Source: Calendula officinalis (taxonomy: Eukaryota > Streptophyta > Magnoliopsida > Asterales > Asteraceae). Taken from it: a stretch of 64,000 bases of DNA. Of the stretch, positions 59,576 through 64,000 are shown piece after piece. How positions within the stretch are numbered: the first letter of the stretch is position 1; the number at the start of each line of letters is the position of its first letter. The notes beneath the pieces were generated by a model. It was given only the letters and a program-made list of their open reading frames with translations, did not search any database and was not told where the DNA came from. Position numbers and translations under genes: made by a program. The stretch is from contig OY970835.1 in NCBI GenBank assembly GCA_963853835.1, positions 37,088,047 through 37,152,046 of the forward strand. Direction: 5' to 3'.

Positions 59576-60317
59576 TACCCTAACAGTATTTAAAATTGAC
59601 AATTTCACCAGAAAAGTTAAAAAAAAATTGTAAAACAATGTATTATATAAACAACTAGCAAAATGCTAGAAAAAAAGAGAGTACAAAAACTAATTAGAGC
59701 TTTGGTTGCAACATTACTCGAGCCAATTACTAGGAACATTTTTTCCCCCCTATATTTTAGATCTAAATAAGAAGAAAAAAAAAGTTAGACTTCATTTCCT
59801 AATCCCCCACAAAATCCAAAAAAGGCTAGGATTACGACTTTGAACTGCTTCGTGTTTCGTCCCAAAAGATTAAGAGACTTGAGGAGATCAAGGGCTTCAG
59901 TAATCGAAAGGGGGATCAGTGTATGAATTTGCCACCAATTGAGAATCGTAGTCCTTAACGCTGTGTTCCATAAAATCTCATTAATAGAAAAGAAGAGAAG
60001 AGGGAGGAAGAGAAGAGAAGAGATAAAAAATAGGGAAGAATTTTTTTTAAATTTTTTGTGTTCCTGAATTGGAAAGAAGAGAAAGGAAATTAAGAAAGAG
60101 AAATTAACAAATGACACATTTACCCTTAATATGCAATTAATAATGATATCATACAATTAGACAAATCATATGGTCCAAAAAAAATAATAATAATAAAACC
60201 GGTTCAACATAAAACAATTACATAAAAAAATCCAAAAATAACCGAAATAAAGTCATTAACTAATAAAGAAGAAATAAACCGAATACGTGTAACACATCAA
60301 AAGGTAACCTAGCACGT

Positions 60318-61355
60318 TCAGTTGCTTTCGCTCATCATGATTGTTAGTATTGCCGCCCGCATTGTAAGTGGAATACCAAATAATAGACGTGCCTTTTTTG
60401 GTTTATCATTTAAAAATATAAGGGCATTCCCTAGGACATGTGGTTCCAAATCCATAGGCAACAATTCATTATAGATCTCATCCCCTGTATACTCGCGTTG
60501 ATAAGCTCTTTCTAGTATGGTATTACTTTCTTTTAGAACCATATTCCCTTCCCTAATCGCATCGGCCACCTCATGCACAGAACTCATAATTTTCAGATTA
60601 AATGATTCTTCATCTTCAAGCTTTCTTTTTTTACTTTTATATTTGGTGGTTTGTGAAGGTTGCTCTGGTGATGGCGTTGGAAATTCAAGTGGAATATCAT
60701 CAACATTGTTAAAGTTCTCCAAAGTAACTTCATTAGTAGCTACAAAGTGATCAATGTCATCTATTGTATCTATTGTAATATCTTCAATGTTATTCATGCG
60801 AGCATTCTTCTCCTTTGCAGTTTCAGCAGCACTACCATTTGCCCTATCTTTAGCAAATAGTTCTAACAACTCACAATAGTTAAGCATTTGTTTCCTCCTC
60901 CTTCTTGCAGCTTGGGGCTTTTTCTAGTTCAAAACACACACACAAAAAACATTGTATTACAAAGATAATTGATTCAACATACAAGTAAATATTAAATGTA
61001 AAATGATACATACCTCTATCAAAGCATTCCATACACTATCTGAAGATTCAAATAATTTACTACTCTCATTCCATGCAAAACCACTCAATGAATCTCCTTT
61101 AAACATGTCATAGCATTGAGAAAAATTTTCTTTCAGCGTTTTGAGACGATTCTTCAAATGGTTTTTGTTTAAACCAATGTTAAGAGATTCTCTTAGACGA
61201 ACTACCATATTAGCATACGCATGTGTTGTAAACGTTCCATCGACCCTGTTTCCTTTATCTTATTCTGCAAGCATTGCTAGAATGAATTCGCTATCCATGT
61301 GAGGGCTCCAATTCAACTGTTCCTTTTTCACAACATCTCCATCTTTTTTGTTCAT
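60318..61355 (-). pseudogene. Harbinger Myb/SANT-like DNA-binding ORF with early stop
   Basis: Exons 61355-61014 and 60923-60318 join in frame (intron 61013-60924). The start KKEQLNWSPHMDSEFILAML and the KNRLKTLKENFSQCYDMF block are the Myb/SANT-like domain typical of PIF ORF1 proteins, which help the transposase enter the nucleus and bind the ends. Codon 32 is TAA (61262-61260) where GAA-CAA-GAT would be expected. The rest of the 315-codon frame is open, with a basic segment (KYKSKKRKLEDEE) as a possible nuclear signal. Translation could restart at the ATG at 61208 but would lose the first helix. Confidence 0.85.
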
Positions 61356-61433
61356 GATTAGTTGCTACATAGTAAAATAGATAACAAACTCAACAATGTC
61401 AGAATAAGTAAATACTTTGTAACATAAATGATA

Positions 61434-61685
61434 CTCCCTCCGTCCCACAAAAAACTTCACATTTCTCATGAGCACAATATTTTAGGAGATAGTTAGTGGT
61501 GGGCCATTTGTAATACTTTTGATTAAAATATAAGGGTAGATTGCAGAGAGAAATTGTTTTATTGGTTGAATGATTGATAATATTATTATTTTATTAGGTG
61601 GGCCTCCCAAATTTGAGAAATGTAAACTTTTTTGTGGGACAAAATTTGAAGGAGAAATGTAAAGTTTTTTGTGGGATGAAGGGAG
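61434..61685. mobile_element. Stowaway-type MITE inside the Harbinger element
   Basis: TA at 61432-61433 and 61686-61687. The ends are ctccctccgtcccacaaaaa and 'gtgggatgaagggag'. It sits between the two Harbinger genes, so it inserted after the Harbinger sequence was formed. Confidence 0.85.
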
Positions 61686-61784
61686 TATATAATAAGAAAA
61701 AACTCAACACATCGAATAATGTAAAAAGTGTCATTTATTAATAAGTAGTCCACATATTAGCTTGCTAATACGATTCTTACAATA

Positions 61785-63145
61785 CTAAATCGACATATTA
61801 ACTTCATTATTTGGATGCATCAAATAATTAGTCCACATTTCATTAGCAATTAAATTTCTTAGTTGTTCTCCTCTCGAACTACCGTCACCTATATCTCGTG
61901 GATCCCAACGTGCTTCTTCTTGGGGTGCATTTAAGACCTCTTGCATTACCTCATCTTCAAGATTTTTATCGCGATCTTCCTCAAGTAGAAAGTTGTGTAG
62001 AATGCAACATGCCAAAAATACGCTTGCTTGTGTTTCACATGGGTAAAACGGCTCAGATGTACTTCTTATAATAGGGAACCTCTTTTTAAGTGCACCAAAT
62101 GCTCGTTCGATAGCATTTCGTAATGACGAGTGGCGAAGATTAAATAACTCTCGTGAATTCTGAGGAGCACGAGTTGAATACTCTTTTAAATGATATCTGA
62201 CACCTCTATAAGGTGCTATTAGTGTACTTTCATGAGGTAGACCCGCATCAACCAAATAATACCTACCTATAAACAAAATTAAGTTAGCTAGTTTAATCCT
62301 AAAAGTAATCCTAAAAGATTATGTACATCAGTAGCATTAGTAAATATATTACCTTCTGGAATAAGTAGTTTGTCTTCTCTAGTGAGTGTGTCTTTTATTA
62401 TTCTAGAGTCGGATGCAGTGCCATCCCATCCGGGCAAAATATACGTAAATTTTAGATCAAATGTGCAAGCAGCTAAGACATTAATGGTTGGGTATCCCTT
62501 ACGACCACGATATCTTGGTGCATCTTCATTAGGTACTCTCACGCGGACATGAGTTCCATCAATTGCGCCTACACAATCCTTGAAAAAGGGATAAAATTGC
62601 CTTTTTTCTTGAATTTCTTTGGGAACAATTTCACCAGTGGGTTGTTGAAGATAACGATCTTCTAACAATATAATTGCTCGCAAAACTCTATGGAAACACT
62701 TACTAGTTGTTGATCCAGATCGACGATAAATCCAAGAGGCAAAACGATTTCTCAAATCATTTCCTACTATATGCAAAAATCTAGCAACATATTCCTCAAC
62801 GGACATACGTCTAGTTGGTCGGAGACCACCGTCGCGCTCTAAAGTTGTGCACAGTATCCTAAACGCATTTGCACTCATGCGAATAAGGTCACGACATTTA
62901 CCACTCATTGAGAGGTTATTTAACAACTCATCCCGTACACTTTGTCGATGTAAACTAAGAGCTCTTATAGGTAAATTAACATGGTTTATGTTGGTAAGTC
63001 TACGATGTGTAATTAAAGCTATCATAAGACAAATCAAATGAACGGCTTCTAATTGTCGAGCTCTTACCACACGACGTATCGTGAGTATTCTTTGTATCAT
63101 GAGATTGTCCATTTTTTTATCTAATCTGTTTGAAAAGTTAGTCAA
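61785..63145 (-). CDS. PIF/Harbinger DDE transposase, 2 exons
   Basis: Exons 63145-62353 and 62266-61785 join across an 86-bp GT-AG intron to 424 residues with no stop. The catalytic triad is visible: D196 in CVGAIDGTHVRV, D246 in GWDGTASDSRI and E318 in RNAIERAFGALKKRFPI. YLVDAGLP (267-275) and CCILHNFL are further DDE_Tnp_4 signatures. The N-terminus holds a helix-turn-helix-like stretch (about 85-150). The protein cuts and rejoins the transposon at TWA sites together with its Myb-like partner. Starts at 63145 or 63112 (MDNLMIQRIL) are both possible; the second is nearer the family norm. The open frame and perfect element ends suggest a recently active copy. Confidence 0.93.
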
Positions 63146-63897
63146 ATAGATATGAAATTCATATGAAAGCTAATCTGTTTAATATCTTGAAAAGTATAAT
63201 GTATATAAACAATTCGAAAAGTTAAATCAAAGCAAGTAAGTTTATCAAAGTGAATCAAAGCAATTCGAAAAGTTAAATTAAATCAAAGCAATTCAAAAAG
63301 TTAAATCAAATATATATAAGCATGTAAGTTCACGTAGTAAAATCTACTGATTTAATATACATATTATGATAAAAGGTACCTGCAATTTGAACTTCTTGAA
63401 GCAATTGAGACGCCTGCAATTGAACTTATTCGAGAATAGGGACGGCTTCATGATAATTACATATATATAGGATAAGTATTAGGTTAGGGGTAATTTGGGG
63501 ATTAAATTAGTTATAATCTTACGTGATTTTGATTCCCTCTCAATCTTCCCAACTTTGGGAAGAACTTTTGGAGAGAAGATTGACACAAATTTTCTTTCCA
63601 TATCTCTTCTCTTCTCTCCATAGGAACACAATATTCTTTTAATTTCCCTCCCTCTCTTTTCTCTTCTTTCCAATTTTTGATAAAGGAACACAGCGTAAAG
63701 CTCTAGCCACATTGCATCGTAAGAAAATATGACATCTAATGAAACCTGAATAAATATATTTTTGTCAAGGTTTGATTTTAGGTTTGACATGTTTATGATC
63801 CCCAAACTAGAATGTTAACTTACTTTTATCAATATAAAAACATATCATTTTTCATTTTAAATGGGTTTTATTATTGGCTTTAATTTTTCATGTAATA

Positions 63898-64000
63898 CTA
63901 GCAGGGTACCCACGCAATGCGGCGACGGGTATCCAGAAACTATATTTCGTGGCGAGCAAGTGTTGTTCGTTTTTTTTTTTGGAAACGGCTTTCAATAAAA
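63898..64000 (-). mobile_element. Helitron 3' terminus, body beyond the window
   Basis: The plus strand reads A, then CTAG (63898-63901), 'cagggtacccacgcaatgcg' and 'tttcgtggcgagcaag'. This is the reverse complement of the 58.8-kb Helitron end. The element therefore lies on the minus strand and extends past 64000. Confidence 0.8.

Larger units (their letters stand above)
59959..63695 (-). mobile_element. Full-length PIF/Harbinger transposon
   Basis: The perfect inverted ends cgctgtgttcc (59959) and ggaacacagcg (to 63695) are flanked by TAA duplications (59956-59958 and 63696-63698), the TWA target of this superfamily. Subterminal AG-rich sequence is mirrored on both ends. It carries both standard genes, a Myb/SANT-like ORF (60318-61355) and a DDE transposase (61785-63145), in the same direction, with a Stowaway-type MITE between them. 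Total length is 3,737 bp. Confidence 0.93.
59785..63780 (-). pseudogene. LINE C-terminal (zf-RVT-like) remnant split by Harbinger insertion
   Basis: The coding-like parts are only 63780-63699 and 59958-59785; everything between is the Harbinger element. Across the insertion the minus strand reads YDAMWLEL, then RTTILNWWQIHTLIPLSITE and LLGRNTKQFKVVILAFFGF before TAA. A WW near the start and 'IxxFWxxWxxRNxV'-like end are typical of the zinc-binding tail of plant LINE reverse transcriptases. Only this tail is in the window. Confidence 0.5.

Noticed and set aside
1..64000. CRISPR array, prokaryotic operon or phage
   Set aside because: No spaced identical short repeats with unique spacers, and all recognised genes have spliceosomal introns.

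Overview
The window is plant nuclear DNA, most likely from a eudicot. It has AT-rich intergenic DNA, GT-AG introns of 80-1,600 bp, plant-specific protein families, and the plant element set: Stowaway-type MITEs, hAT-type elements, PIF/Harbinger, Helitrons, LTR elements and tRNA-derived SINEs. The repeat style fits an asterid, perhaps Asteraceae, but that is inference.

Left part (about 4.1-17.4 kb) holds the intact host genes. They are a six-exon gene for a probable plastid protein with a DprA/LOG-like Rossmann fold (+, 4101-5680), an eleven-exon WD40-containing type II inositol polyphosphate 5-phosphatase of the FRA3/5PTase12-14 type (+, 6705-14019), and a three-exon ITN1-like ankyrin-PGG membrane protein (-, 15088-17360).

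The middle (about 18-35 kb) is a transposon graveyard rich in captured host sequence. A minus-strand Helitron appears to span 25939 down to 19621. It carries a plastid petA fragment and other exon-like pieces and is interrupted by a 2.6-kb solo-LTR-like element with a perfect 5-bp target-site duplication. Next come a first exon of SF3B4, a small LTR retrotransposon (28935-31718) with a gag-like ORF joined to intronless KH-domain host sequence, a tandem duplication of its 3' LTR, and exon pieces of SEC31 and NADP-isocitrate dehydrogenase upstream of a Helitron 3' end at 34639.

The third part (35-55 kb) contains three dispersed polygalacturonase genes (GH28), all on the minus strand. Two look functional (35282-37612 and 43341-45933). 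The third (51179-54851) has a 4-bp frameshift, a Gly-to-Asp change next to the catalytic His, a hAT-like element in intron 1 and a SINE about 20 bp before its start codon. Decayed Helitron helicase sequence ends at a clear Helitron 3' terminus at 40705.

The right end (55-64 kb) is again mobile DNA: a (TA)n-bearing hAT element, a Helitron 3' end at 58798, a MITE nested in a MITE, and a full-length 3.7-kb PIF/Harbinger element (59959-63695) inserted in a LINE remnant. Its DDE transposase is intact and its Myb-like ORF has an early stop codon. Another Helitron of the 58.8-kb family begins at 63898 and runs off the window.

Exon joins were made by hand from frame and GT-AG sites. Family names come from recognised motifs, not from database searches.
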